Assembly: GCA_914767715.1 (NCBI GenBank)
Contig: OU612073.1
Span: forward strand, 20,150,001 to 20,214,000
Length of the DNA: 64,000 bases
Origin: Membranipora membranacea
Taxonomy: Eukaryota; Bryozoa; Gymnolaemata; Cheilostomatida; Membraniporidae
Reading direction: 5' to 3'
In this document: positions 1-10,949 of the stretch, piece after piece
Position numbering within the stretch: the stretch's first letter is position 1
How the letters are laid out: each line of letters begins with the position of its first letter
Position numbers and translations under genes: made by a program
Notes under the pieces: generated by a model
Told to the model about the DNA's origin: nothing
Database searches by the model: none
The model's input: the letters and a program-made list of their open reading frames with translations, nothing else

Positions 1-479
1 TGTATGTGAATTCCACTATGAAAAAAGGGTTAGCAGTAAAATACACAGGAGTAAATTATAAAATGACAAAAGTGGTTACTTATTATCATATTAAAAATTT
101 TAAAAATTTTAAAAATTTTAAATAAAGTATTGCGTAGCTTCTCTGTCTTACAGCAAGGCATCTGGGTCTGTTGCTCAATCTTCGCAATTACTAGCCTGTT
201 GAGTGGGTTCCCGGCCTTATCATTGAAAATATTGGTCACAGTGTTACATGATAGGTAAGCTATAAAATCTGCGATATCTCATCCGGCAGCTCCATGGTGC
301 ATCTCACTGTTTTTGACCTTCATTGCTCGTCTTTCTAACTGATCGAGGCCTGGATCGCTAGTCTCCTCAACCAATTCTGCAAAAACAACAAATTGTGGTT
401 GTTTTGAAACACGAAGACAACAACATGCTACCAGCTTAAGATCGTTGTCCAAGAACAGGGTTACGATGTGTGCTTATAA

Positions 480-836
480 GCATGGGCGTCAGAAGGATTT
501 ACCAAGGGGTGCTCCGTTTAGCTGTGGAGTAGTTAGTGGCATGTGTAAGCGGGGAGGGAGGGGCGCCGAAGCGGCCTCCTGCCGACGGAAATTTTTTGAA
601 AATCGAGACCCAAAAAGAGACATTCTGGTACATACCAGCCAACTTTTATGGATGAGCAACACCAAGCATGATACCAAACATATTTAACAGCAACAGCCTC
701 TTGCCCGGGTCCCGATTGAAAGTTCTAGCGATAAAAGAAAACATTGAGTTCCAAATTGTTATAAAAAAGAAAAAAATTTAAACCTCTCAAGGGGTGCTCA
801 CTTGAGCACCCTGAGCACCCCTTCTGAAGCCCATGC
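480..836. mobile_element. MITE with TTATAA target duplication
   Basis: A 357-bp non-coding element has inverted ends: GCATGGGCGTCAGAAGG at 480-496 and its near-perfect complement at 820-836 (one mismatch). It is flanked on both sides by TTATAA (474-479 and 837-842), which fits a 6-bp target-site duplication. The inner ends carry further copies of a GGGGTGCTC motif in both orientations. No transposase frame is inside, so it would be a non-autonomous DNA element. The superfamily is not assigned. Confidence 0.7.
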
Positions 837-995
837 TTATAAGCTATAACATTTTCTGATTTTGAACTTCAAATGTGAGAACATCGGTATTCCGAAAAAT
901 ACACGCTAGTTAAGTAAGGAACTGACTTGCCTATCTGAAGAATCTTCATTCCGGCGACTTGTTCTGGTCCCACTGGTTGACTGGTATATGTATCG

Positions 996-1182
996 GTAGC
1001 TGTAGGCGTAGCTGTAGGCGTAGCTGTAGGCGTAGCTGTAGGCGTAGCTGTAGGCGTAGCTGTTGGCGTAGCTGTAGGCGTAGCTGTAGGCGTAGCTGTA
1101 GGCGTAGCTGTAGGCGTAGCTGTAGGCGTAGCTGTAGGCGTAGCTGTAGGCGTAGCTGTAGGCGTAGCTGTAGGCGTAGCTG
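996..1182. repeat. 12-bp minisatellite (GTAGCTGTAGGC)n
   Basis: About 15.5 tandem copies of a 12-bp unit, with one variant (GTTGGC) near 1061. Because 12 is divisible by 3, both strands stay open. The - strand reads (Thr-Pro-Thr-Ala)n and the + strand a Cys-Arg-Arg-Ser repeat. No splice sites or flanking coding signal support a real protein. Confidence 0.9.
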
Positions 1183-1649
1183 CAGTAATCTCTGGTTCTA
1201 TGTCTCTCCTATTCAGTACCAACTGCTTCTCTTTGTTAATCTCGTATACGTCTTCCAGTGGGTTAGTTCTACAAAGAAGGCGTAGATGTTTATAAAGATA
1301 GAACACACTTGTAATCATAATCAATAACAGATGTAAAAGGTGTAGTCACCCACAAAGAAGGTCATGATACCACAACCTGTCAATATGCTGCTATTAGTTT
1401 TCTAACCAAAGCACCAAGACATGGAGCTTGAAAACTTACTTGCATCAATACCTTTTGGTTGCAGTTTCCCCCAGGTTGGTGAGGGTTCTTTGCTGGTAAA
1501 TTTTGAGGTTTTTTGGGCTGGTCTGAGCAATTATGGCGGATTGAGAAAAGGTCGCAAACTCTTAAGAGGAGTTTCCCAGTGTAGCAAATGGAGTTAGACA
1601 ATCTGTTGTTGTTCCTCGCAGAGGTGTAGCCATCTCCAATTCTTAGATA

Positions 1650-2000
1650 CTTGGTTTGGCTGGTTTTAGGGTAGTTTATAGGAACCAGGCTAAACCCTGT
1701 CAATCCATTGGGCATCAGAGCGCCTCGCTCCCTTGTGTAATAAACTATATCAATCCTGTCTGGAGATGGCAGAATGTCAGTGGGTTAATAAATGTATATT
1801 ATGTGGAGATACGGGGCGTAATTACAGCTCATGCTCCGAATCTTATGCCTTTAAGGAACAAATTGAGCAGCAGGTGAATCCAGAACTGAACAAAGTACAA
1901 CGCCCGACCCTAGCGTCCCACCTTACATTGCTAACAACACGGGTTCATATTCATTGCATTTCCATGGATCAACCTGAGGCTATTTTTGAAGCTCTTTGAG
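1650..2000 (+). mobile_element. LINE ORF1-like zinc-knuckle remnant
   Basis: Two overlapping + frames look like a frameshifted gag/ORF1 tail. One reads CQSIGHQSASLPC (near 1697-1735), the other KCILCGDTGRNYSSC (near 1790-1835). The second fits a CCHC knuckle (C-x2-C-x4-H-x4-C) with His replaced by Arg. Tandem CCHC knuckles before an endonuclease/RT frame are typical of LINE ORF1. The 2.58-kb endonuclease start lies downstream on the same strand. The remnant is frameshifted and dead. Confidence 0.45.
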
Positions 2001-2577
2001 CCATAAGAATACCTCCCAGTACACGCTGAGCTCAAAGGTTCAGTTCGCATTAAGCTATGACTAGCCAGCATGGCTGAACGGTTAGCATCAAAAGTCTAAT
2101 AAGCAAGAGGCCCAATATCAGGTTCCGGTGGCGGATGTTTTTTAAAGTTTCAGCTCAGCTCTATCCATGCGAATGAATGCATGTTTAGAGGGCGAGCAAA
2201 GAGGCAACAGTTCAGCTTGATCTAGAGCGACCTTAAAATAACATGGACACATGGTGTATCCTTATCATAGTCATCCAATGACAATGACAATGACACCACT
2301 GTCAACCGAGATTAAAAAGACTAAACACCATTACTTGCTGTCACCAATGAACTAAACCTTTAGTTCATTGCTGTCACCTAAACTACAATAAAAAAAACAC
2401 CTATGAAATTACCCCAACTATCTCTTTTATCCCAGAGCTCGCCCGCCATTAACTTTACAATGGAAAACTCTATAACCTCTTAGCCCTCCTTACTCTAACC
2501 CCTCACTCAAGACCAGACCAGGCTCTCTTACAACGACCCCCTTCCTTTTTTTCTCCTTTTACATTTTTTTTCCTTTT

Positions 2578-2735
2578 ATGATAACAAAGCTAACAATTGC
2601 ATTCCTAAATGGTAATTGTATAGCAAATGGGACCAGACGTAACAAATTCATAAAACTTCTAAATGGAATACAGTAACCATTTTTTCTCCAAGAAACTCAC
2701 AATAAAAAGTGAGCTGAATGGATTAGTGAGTCTTT
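2578..2735 (+). mobile_element. LINE ORF2 endonuclease N-terminus (degenerate)
   Basis: From ATG 2578 the + frame reads KLTIAFLNGNCIANGTRRNK, then KLLNGIQ, one stop, and FLQETHNKK. This is the start of an APE-type LINE endonuclease (family pattern LTI..LN.NGI..R.K......FLQETH). One in-frame stop lies before the QETH motif and another just after. The rest of the domain is cut off by the - strand LINE that follows. It probably belongs to the same element as the RT at 5.18 kb. Confidence 0.7.
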
Positions 2736-3040
2736 CCACTGTTCGCTCTTCTGAATCTTTTCTTTAGACCAGTTCTTGACTGCCTGGTTGAAGATGTGGT
2801 AAGCCTCCACTTCAAGGGGCTTTTTTTCTTTTTTTAAAAACATACTTCAATTCCTAATCAGCTGATAGATCAAACATTGTTGCAGGCGACATAAACTGCA
2901 TGTCCTCTGTGGAACTGGTTGCTTAAAAACACAGTGTGGTTAGCCTTCCCCTTATTGGCTCCTACGAGGTGGATTGTTTGGTGAAGAACTTCGGACTTGT
3001 TTACTCTTGTTGGATGGAAAACCCTAATTTGCAGGACAAC

Positions 3041-4204
3041 TCTTGATTGATTGATTGTATTTCTATCACCATCTGTAAAAGTTGCAACAAAAAAAGTTGC
3101 TGGTACACGTACTCTGCTAAGAAATAATGAGATAGCCTTGCGTGCAAAAATAGGGGCTAAAAACAAATTATTTGTATAAATGCACATATGTCTCGAAAAA
3201 CAGTCTTTTCCCCAGGCAGTACGATATTTGGGGTGTCTGAGCCGACCTGAGGGGCATCGTTCGAGAATATAAATTTCATCATCAGTATAAATCTGCATTA
3301 CACAATTCTTTCAATGAATGTTAACTAGAGAGTCGAGATCATAATCAAGTTCTAATGCAAGCGAGGAAGCATCTCTAAATATTTTTTGCATGTCCTTCTA
3401 ATCTCATTGGTAAACGGCAGGATAGAGGACTGGAAGACAATACGTTATGAGTGACACAATAAAACTTGCATGCTAGTGGATTTCGTACTTGAATACAGAA
3501 AGTTTTTAATTATATACATCCTTTGATTTGTTCCACGAATAACATTTTGAGTGTGGGCTTCAAATCTGAGTTTCTGGTCAATCTCAACACTAAGAAATTT
3601 AAAAGTCTCACAAAAGATATAGCGGACCCATCTAGTAAGAGGCTAGGGCTGAAGGGTCTATAATGTTTAGTTGAAAACAACATTTCTTTAGTTTTGCCTG
3701 CGTTTAAAAGGAGGTTCATGTCTGAACATTGATTAGATATTCTGTTTACTTAAGAAAAATAACAATCTAAATCAGAGGAATTGCCAATGAGTCCAATCAA
3801 ACAATATCATCTGCGTACTTTAAAACATGAAAGTTCTGACATCTAGATCTAATTTCATCAGTATACATACAATGAACACAATAGAGGACTTAGTACAGAT
3901 CCTTTTGGGGTGCCAGTGTTGGTAATGAGTGTGTCTGAGAGTAAACTATTATTGATATTGTTTGCTGCCTGGGATTACTGAGAAAGCTAATGATCCATTG
4001 TGTAATGTTGGAGTCAAGGTGTTGCAGTGATGGAACTAGATATTCTACTCTAATTGTATCAAAGGCTGATGAGAAATCAAGGAAGATCGACAGCGAGCGT
4101 AGTTTGTCTGAGCTTTATCAATGAAATTGGTTTTATTTGTTATGGTTGTTGTGAGGCACATAACTGCATCTTGAGTAGAGTGTTTCGTTCTATATACAAA
4201 TTGG
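3041..4204 (-). mobile_element. CR1/L2-like LINE, 3' part of reverse transcriptase
   Basis: Read on the - strand, the RT motifs appear in order: QFVYRTKHSTQDAV (about 4200-4160), IDFSSAFDTI (about 4085-4056), GTPKGSVLSPLLCSLY (about 3925-3880), KYADDIV (about 3823-3803) and LLLNAGKTKEMLFS (about 3715-3675). The 3' end is a short (AATC)n tail at 3041-3060, as in CR1/L2-type LINEs that end in a short repeat. Stops and frameshifts separate the motifs. The 5' side is cut at about 4204 by a SINE cluster. It sits inside the + strand LINE. Confidence 0.85.
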
Positions 4205-5042
4205 TATGGGTCCATTGGTGTTGTGGGTTCGAGCCCCACTGGGGGAGCTTTCATTGTTGATTGTTCCAGCCCCCGGCACCCTCGGGTGTATACCTCTCCT
4301 GTGTACTTGTCTACTGACTGACTTGTGGAAAGACATGTGACAGCATGGAAAGACATGCTGACACGCTGGAAAGACAGCTAAACCTACTACAAGGGGTCCT
4401 AGCAACGGGCCATGTAAGGCCAATTACCCTAACACGTACACTGTGTTTCATAGGGTGGCAATGGTGGATTGGAATGTGCTGTGGGATGAGATAACACAAC
4501 TCTGAGTAGTGAATAGCGGGCTATCTAATTAGCGCAATCGACCCATTCTTTTTTGGGTATGGTGAGATGGGGCAATCGGTTAGCGCGCTTGCTATCCATT
4601 GCCAGGCGATTAGTGCCGCAGGAGTTGTGGGTTCGAGCCCCACTGGGGGAGCTTTCATTGTTGATTGTTCCAGCCCCCAGCACCCTCGGGTGTATACCTC
4701 TCCTGTGTACTTGTCTACTGACTGACTCGTGGAAGGACATGTGACAGCATGGAAAGACATGCTGACATGCTGACAAGCTGGAAAGACAGCTAAACCTACT
4801 ACAAGGGGTCCCAGCAATGGACCATGTAAGGTCAAAAACCCTAACACGTACGCTGTGTTTCATAGGGTGGCAATGGTGGATTGGAATGTGCTGTGGGATG
4901 AGAGAACACAACTCCGAGTAGTGGGTAGCGGGCTATCTAATTAGCGCCATCTACCCATTCTTTCTTGGGGATGGTGAGATGGCGCAATGGGTTAGCGCGC
5001 TTGCTATTCACTGGGGGAGCTTTCATTGTTGATTGTTCGTTA
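4205..5042 (+). mobile_element. tRNA-derived SINE, three tandem copies
   Basis: Three copies follow head to tail with a 411-bp period: a 5'-truncated copy (about 4205-4545), a full copy (4546-4956) and a copy truncated after its head (4957-5042). The full copy has a tRNA-like head with an A box at 4568-4579 and B box GGTTCGAGCCC at 4630-4640, followed by a unique body of about 300 bp. Each unit ends with the same CTAATTAGCGC segment before the next head. Short open frames over it on both strands are noise from the repeat. Confidence 0.8.
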
Positions 5043-5177
5043 ATCAAATATAATAAAATTAAATCAGTTAAAAACACAGAAACTGGCATCATAGATAATG
5101 ACAACCCTTCAATGCTCTCATATTTGAAAATTTCAGTGATCTTTACAAAGACCACTGTCATGGTGTGGTAATGGCTC

Positions 5178-5960
5178 TATTAAAAAAAACTCAAGCTCAA
5201 GGAAAATAATAAAACTCCAGACCTGGATGGCATTACTGGAGAATTCTACAAATGTTTTGTCAATTACATATCTGAAGTAATAGTAGACATTTTTAAGGAG
5301 ACCTTACAGATTGGTAATCTTCCGCCCTCTTAGTTCAAGCATTGACTGTACTGATTCCAAAGAAAGAGGATGATAATGACTCTTCCCTTCCCATCATTTT
5401 TCTCTTTTGACTACTGATTACAAACTTCTTACCAAACATATCTGTATAATTTGCTTTAAAAATATAATGCCAACAACGAATCTGAGTCTCTAACTTTACT
5501 CTGTAGCAGGTCTCTCTATTCAGGGCCGTAAAATTTAAGGAAAACAATATCTTGTATAAGAAATAAAAAACTTTCTGCAGTACTCATGTCATGTCTTTAG
5601 ACAACTAGCTTTGGACATGGTGAATCGCCACTTTTTGTTGAAAACTATTTAAGCTATGAACATTCACAAAGACTTGAGGTCAATGGCCATCTCCCACAAG
5701 TGGTAGTGCTAGTGCTAGAGAGTGGTATCAGACAAGGCTGTCCCCTATCAGCGGCTCTATATTCAGCGCTGTATATAGGTGTGAAAACAAAAGCTATAAA
5801 GGTACGTCACTGCCCAACAACCAAGAACAGTCGGCACAGCTTACACTGACGACCTCCTCTTTTTCTGTAAAAGTGTTGCTAATGTAAAATGTAGATGTAA
5901 ATCACTTTTTCATTTAGCTGCTCTCCAGCAATCTTTACATGAATATAAGATAGATTCTGT
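5178..5960 (+). mobile_element. L1/Tx1-like LINE reverse transcriptase (degenerate)
   Basis: RT motifs run in order on the + strand with frame changes and stops: NKTPDLDGITGEFYK (about 5209), LIPKKEDDNDSSLP (about 5348), LALDMVNRHFLLKTI (about 5605), SGIRQGCPLSAALYSAL (about 5723) and AYTDDLLFF (about 5838), the catalytic YxDD. The SGIRQGCPLS block and DLLFF favour an L1/Tx1-type element over CR1. The sequence stops making RT sense at about 5960, where an unrelated repeated segment begins. About 1 kb of ORF2 expected between endonuclease and RT is missing. Confidence 0.85.
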
Positions 5961-5964
5961 CATC

Positions 5965-6640
5965 AGCTTTTTTGATTTCTTCTTGGTTTTCAGCCATCCA
6001 ATAGTCTGTCATTTTGTTCTGTTATTGCATTGGGAGACAGTGCCTCCCAGAACTCAGTCAGTGTATCCTCTATCATTCTGTCATTAGCCACTCCTCCTGT
6101 GCTTGTTGAGGCCCCTCTGTTGTCGTTTATGTATTTAATGTTGTCGGCATCTTTTCCTGCATTCCATTGTTCTTTTCCATAGCTTAGTTTCTCCTCATTT
6201 AGCATGTCTGGTATTATTCTGCTGCCTTCTCTGTCTTTCATGGGCGTTAGGTGCATATTTTAATGCCCGTAGTCCCTCTAGTAGTGCATTGACATACATT
6301 TCTTCCCATAGGTTGATATCAGCATCACCACACCCCTCTAGTGCAAACTGATTGGAAGCTTTTTTGATTTCTTCTTGGTTTTCAGTCATCCAATAGTCTC
6401 TGTCATGTTGTTCTGCTATTGCATCTGTTTTGCTGGTTGGTGTGTTTTCCATTGTGTCCAGTTTAAGCAATGAACTAGTTCATTGGTTTAAGACTACCTT
6501 CTTTTGTCGTGTCCAGTCTAAGACTACTTTCCCTTGCCTGCCTTTTTTTTCAATTGTGTAAGGTCCGCCTTCCGCTATCGTTTTAACCCAATCCTGCATC
6601 ACCACACCCCTCTAGTGCAAACTGATTGGATGTTTGGTTT
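5965..6640. repeat. Staggered direct repeats inside an unknown element
   Basis: A segment of about 65 bp at 5967-6030 recurs at 6359-6425. A different segment of about 35 bp at 6322-6358 recurs at 6597-6632. The repeats interleave, as expected from stepwise duplication. Frames on the - strand (5990-6256 and 6195-6470) overlap in different phases and both contain a WMTENQEE/LLDG-type reading, so they are broken copies of one stretch. No family was recognised. Confidence 0.5.
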
Positions 6641-7183
6641 ACATAACCTACCCTTACCCAGTCAAGTTCTGACAAGTTTGTTTGAGTGCTTATATGGATT
6701 TGTCTCATTGCAGTTATATGTATACTTTTACTTTGTTTGTCGAAGTATAATAATCAATACAGTCATGACAAAAACAAAAAATATGACCACCATTTGGACA
6801 TTTATAATATTCTCTGTTATTAGTATATAGTTTTTCAGGTACACAGTCCTTGACTTCGATGTAAGTCTTCTCACCACCATTCATACATAATTCATACAAA
6901 ATCTCTTTGCAATAATAGTCAATCAGTTAAATCGACCATCTCATTGTCTACTGGTTTTCCGGTCATCACTTCAAATACATGAATAGTTTGACTGCATGAG
7001 GCAGATGCTTCTCTACCTTTGTAGATGAGTTTGGTGCTTCTTCCTGTGAGGTAGCTTAGCTTGTGTTCCCCACTTTCTGTTCAGTACCCAGCTCTCCTGC
7101 ATGTTGTTTCCTTGGGCTACGAAGTTGGCTCCTTTTGGCAGAGTTTGACACCACACTATTCTGTCCACCTTGAGTTCCTGACC

Positions 7184-7924
7184 TTATGTTAGAGCATTCA
7201 TAAATGTGAGGTCGTGGTTGTTGCTGTCCCAGGTTTCCAGTCCATGTACTTTTCCATACATGGTCTCCTTCATTGAGAGTTGTCTCGCCATCTTCTTTGA
7301 TGGCGCAGCAGTCTTCACCGGTGATTTCTTAGGTGCTGGTGTAGCAGCATCCACATTCACCATTGGGTACCGAGCCTTGCTTGTCTTACCATTTTTAGGA
7401 CAGCATCCTTCTGGTGTTTTGTTTTTCATCCATACTTGGTACTCCATCTTGGTCATGAAGTGTTTGCAGACATAGCACATTAGTGCATCTCTTTTGTCCA
7501 GCCACTCTGCAGCATTTTGTGTCAGCCATTTGTTTGTGTTCTTTCTCCACATCACTTGCCATTCCCCATTGCTTCTTTCCAGATCATTTCTATGTTTTTC
7601 TTCCTCTCTTCCAGATTTCCTTTTTGCCATAGGTCCACAGATGTCTCCATCCCAGGCATCCTCCATGTTCCAGACATCAGCAGTATGAATTTTTCTCTTC
7701 TTTCCAGAGCTCTTATACAGGTGCACAGACTCTGTGTCACTTTCTGGTTCACCCTCTGATGTGATTTCTCTTTCACTTTCTGAACTTCCCAGAGTTGTCT
7801 CATCGCTGTCTTCATCCACCACTAATTCTCTATCAGAGCAGCTCCAATCTGGATCTTTGATGTCTTTATCCACCACCAGCGGGCAAGCTAGGCTATTGTC
7901 CAGAGAGCTCACCTCCTTCAGCAT
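7184..7924 (-). CDS. Unrecognised ORF, acidic N-terminus and Cys pairs
   Basis: A - strand frame is open over about 247 residues from the internal Met at 7924. The upstream extension to 7987 lies inside a tRNA-like sequence and is not believed. The first ~80 residues are very acidic and Ser-rich (DEDSDETT, SESEREITSEGEPESDTES). A Lys/Arg patch follows (GKKRKI), then a Trp/Cys segment (ALMCYVCKHF...GCCPKNGK) that may bind metal, and a basic Ala/Pro/Lys tail. On the same strand, 7183-6700 keeps protein-like but broken frames, including Cys-rich KCPNGGHIFCFCHDC at about 6800-6760. It may be the remains of a mobile element inserted into the + strand LINE. Function unknown. Confidence 0.4.
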   Translation of the reverse strand: MLKEVSSLDNSLACPLVVDKDIKDPDWSCSDRELVVDEDSDETTLGSSESEREITSEGEPESDTESVHLYKSSGKKRKIHTADVWNMEDAWDGDICGPMAKRKSGREEEKHRNDLERSNGEWQVMWRKNTNKWLTQNAAEWLDKRDALMCYVCKHFMTKMEYQVWMKNKTPEGCCPKNGKTSKARYPMVNVDAATPAPKKSPVKTAAPSKKMARQLSMKETMYGKVHGLETWDSNNHDLTFMNALT

Positions 7925-8002
7925 CATGGGTAGTGACCGGGATTCGAACTTGCAAATCTCAGATTGAGATGCTCGAATCCTAACCACTACGCCACCCTGC
8001 CT
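7925..8002 (-). mobile_element. tRNA-like SINE head
   Basis: The - strand reads GGTGGCGTAGTGGTTAGGAT (A box region, complement of 7981-7996), then AGTTCGAATCCCGGTCACT (B box, complement of 7940-7950). The spacing is like a tRNA but stems are poorly kept. It lies at the start of the 7184-7924 open frame and supplies a misleading Met. Confidence 0.55.
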
Positions 8003-8857
8003 GCCTAATGATGAGACGATGTTTTCTTTTTTCGATATCCTGCCAATTGGAGATCAAACGACCACATCTGAATATGAGCTGTTTTTATCAAACTCCAGTT
8101 ACAGCAATCAAGTAAATCTGATCACAACAGAAATATTGTTTAAAGGTGTGAGTTGTGAGTTTAAACCCTGATCATAAGTACCATCATATTCCCAATTTTT
8201 TTCTTTTTAGCCCCTATGTGCGTACCAGACCAGGAGTTTTTATACACGGTTCAAGACCCTTATTTAATTTTTTTTTGTACCGCAAAGTATCACCATCGAA
8301 CTTAAAAAAGACTAAGGAGGTCTCACAGATATAAAAAAAGTTGGTACTTTTTTTCTTTTTCCTCAATCTGATACAACAAAGCTGTGAATCTTGTGAACAC
8401 CCATGCTTTGCTCTTCCTAAGATATTTTTTTTGGTCTAGAGATATCTTTACCTCGATGTCTAAGAACTTAGCCTGGGATTTCTGGCCAACAATGAGGCCT
8501 TATCTGTATTATGGGTTGTGTTGCTTCTGTGGTGTGATCTTCTTATGGATCACTATTATTGTGCCTTTCTGAATACACTCATGCGCTTGTGTTTTGATTA
8601 GCTGATGGGTTTTGGTTTGTTTTGGTTTGTTATGTTGAGTTGTCTGCTCACCCAACCTGTGAAGATAACTTCAAATTGTTGGGCTGAATCCCGGTCTAAT
8701 AAGAACTCTGATCCTCTTTTTTTTCAAAATCATCCGATCGTATCAGCAGGTCAGGAAATCTCTTTGTGTCCATGAATCAGCTCTATCAATGGCTGAGAGG
8801 AGATGGAGAAGCTACTGTTAAAATACTAATGACACGACTCTGTTTTATCAGCTGTAC

Positions 8858-9250
8858 CACTTAATGAATTTATGTGGCGCCTAGCGTTTAAAGGTCCTAA
8901 AACAGGATATTGTAACAAGAAGATAAAATTTCCAAAGGCTAATATCAAATGCACCTTTGTTCTGAGTGCCCGGTGGAAACAACCCCCATGTTGTTCAAGG
9001 TGTAAAACTTCACAGAACAATATTAGGACTGATGAGTAAACTAAACATCTACAAGGCTCAGAACCTTCAACAATATTGGATAGATCATTCTAATTTTTAG
9101 TAAAGGGTCATATAAAACCATAACATACGCATACAATAGACGTAAACTTTTTAAGCTTTTTCCCCCATTAATTAAAGCAATATGGAATAGTTGGAATGAA
9201 TGAAAATGAAAATATGTATTCTGATAATATTGTTGATAAAGACACGGAGG
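8858..9250 (+). mobile_element. Probable C-terminal part of the L1/Tx1-like LINE ORF2
   Basis: From about 8864 the + frame reads MWRLAFKGPKTGYCNKKIKF, then a Cys-containing stretch ending CSRCKTSQN. This resembles the post-RT region of Tx1-like ORF2 proteins, where a Trp-Arg-Leu and Lys-rich helix precedes Cys pairs. Strand matches the RT at 5.18 kb, so this may be the far end of the same copy, split by the 5.96-8.0 kb insertion. It decays into stops. Confidence 0.35.
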
Positions 9251-9685
9251 CTGGTAAAATTTAAAAACTCTCTACCAAAGGTCAATGATGGTCACAGACA
9301 TCTTACCGGAGGTGAATTTATTACAGCATTTCACACACCATAGAGAACTCTATGTCACACACCACCTATTAAATAACCATAAAATATAATCCTGTTTCTT
9401 CATTCTAGCTGAAAGTTTATTTTAATGTCATATAACTTTCTTTTTCCTTTTTTTCCATACACTTTATTGGCTGTTCAGTGTCATTGAGAGAAATCTTTTA
9501 ATAGTGGTGATTGCAAAAAAGGGTTTAAAAAAGTCTAACAAAGTTCTGGTCAGGTTTTCAAAAAACATAACTAGAAGTCGGTGCATTTATATGCAGCTAT
9601 AAAATAGTGATTTGCTGAGGAGAGCTGTTCTGTTGATTAAAATGGATTTGTCCGATAACCTGGGACAATGCCTGTTGATAGATTG

Positions 9686-10300
9686 TTATTGTGGGATGTG
9701 GTGGTGTAGCCTGTGATTCTCGTTAGACACTAATTTAGACACATAGCCACTGCATAGTTTGTTCAACACGCCATTTATTCGTTGGATCTCAGGACACAAA
9801 TCACAAACTTTGATGCCTTTCAATGAGGTTTTCCCCATACTGCGGTAGGTAAGTGTACCATGCAGGCGCAACATATGTGAAGATAGACACTCTCCTAGCT
9901 TGATAAAACTTGATTAGCTATTGGGTATGTACGCTGTGACGCTTGAACGTAAGCAGCCTGTGTTCCGCTGATCTAGCTGTATTTATCACAGTAATTTTGC
10001 TGATCCGGTTTGAGAAATAGGCTCACCCTTGATGGAATAGGCGGTGATATGGTGGCATTGAGTTGAAATGTCAACATCATATACTGTGTTTTAGCTGCAT
10101 TGATATTTTGGTTGGAGTTGTCATGCCACTGTACTGCATTATCAGCTGCCGTCTGTATGTTATTTTAAGCAATGGTTATATCTAGGTTTCGTCAACTGTT
10201 GTCACGTCGTAAATTGTGGTATCAACTGCATATTTGATAACTGGGACGTCCTGGCACAGGTCTGCAACATGAACTTGAACTGTGATGAATAAGGAAAAAA
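9686..10300 (-). mobile_element. LINE reverse transcriptase remnant
   Basis: Reading the - strand, KYAVDTTIYDVTT (complement of about 10240-10200) matches the YADDTTIY block of CR1/Jockey/I-type RTs, with the first catalytic Asp changed to Val. It is followed by QTAADNAVQWHDNSNQNIN and AAKTQYMMLTFQ (about 10155-10055), the usual W...N...N..KT block. Short broken frames continue to about 9686. The changed YADD and stops make it inactive. Confidence 0.65.
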
Positions 10301-10610
10301 GATGTGTCATGCTGAAAGCAAAAAGATCATCGGCACTGGTATCAGCTTCTGGCTAACTTACTGGCATTCCACGAGACATGAAGAAGGTAAAATATTTTAC
10401 AAAGTCTGGAAAATAAAATGGCAATACAAATTCATCTATTCCGAGCCGCACTGAAATCTTTAGCATAGGCAACGTTACTTTTTCTTTAGAAAGCATTACC
10501 AGCTATCTGAATCACATTACCATAATATTAACTTGATCCAATTGTCCTTCACATAATGAATTATTATTTGTAGTCAAAAGCTGAAACATCAGCTGGGACA
10601 AAAAATATAT

Positions 10611-10942
10611 GCCGTAATACCTCAGCTATAAGGAAGTGAAGGCGCCTATAAGAGAGGACCATATAGGCCGGCTATCATTTGAAGCATTTTTATATTTATG
10701 GTAGACCATAATCCGGTTTTATAAGGAAGGATTGATAGCTCAGTGATTGCAAAAATTTGAGGGAGGCTGAATAGCTCAATGTGTAGAGCGTCTGTAAACA
10801 AAAGATTTTGTGGGTTCGAATCCCTTCAAGGTCAGCTTTTTTTTCAAAGGGGTGCCTTATAACTGTGGGGTGTTTTATGACTGGAGCATTTTAATTTTTT
10901 TCAGAGGGAGGTGGTTCCGGCCTTATAAGTGAGGTATTACGG
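10611..10942. mobile_element. Foldback MITE carrying a tRNA-like insert
   Basis: Ends are inverted repeats: GCCGTAATACCTCAGCTATA from 10611 against the complement of about 10921-10942 (CCGTAATACCTCA core exact). No clear target duplication was found. Inside, 10766-10838 resembles a tRNA: A box TAGCTCAATGTG at 10772, B box GGTTCGAATCC at 10813-10823, and 5 bp of acceptor stem (GCTGA/TCAGC). The anticodon stem is weak, so it is a tRNA pseudogene or SINE head. Confidence 0.55.
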
Positions 10943-10949
10943 TACATGG

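Noticed and set aside
869-1324. Protein with Thr-Pro-Thr-Ala repeats
   Set aside because: It is the translation of a 12-bp minisatellite; the other strand is open too.
2061-2131. tRNA-like sequence (TGGCTGAACGG then GGTTCCGGTGG)
   Set aside because: The B box departs from GGTTCGAxxCC and no body or second copy was seen.
4045-5161. Short ORFs on both strands with PVGLEPTT- or SGARTHN-type peptides
   Set aside because: These are translations of the tRNA-like SINE head, a well-known annotation artefact.
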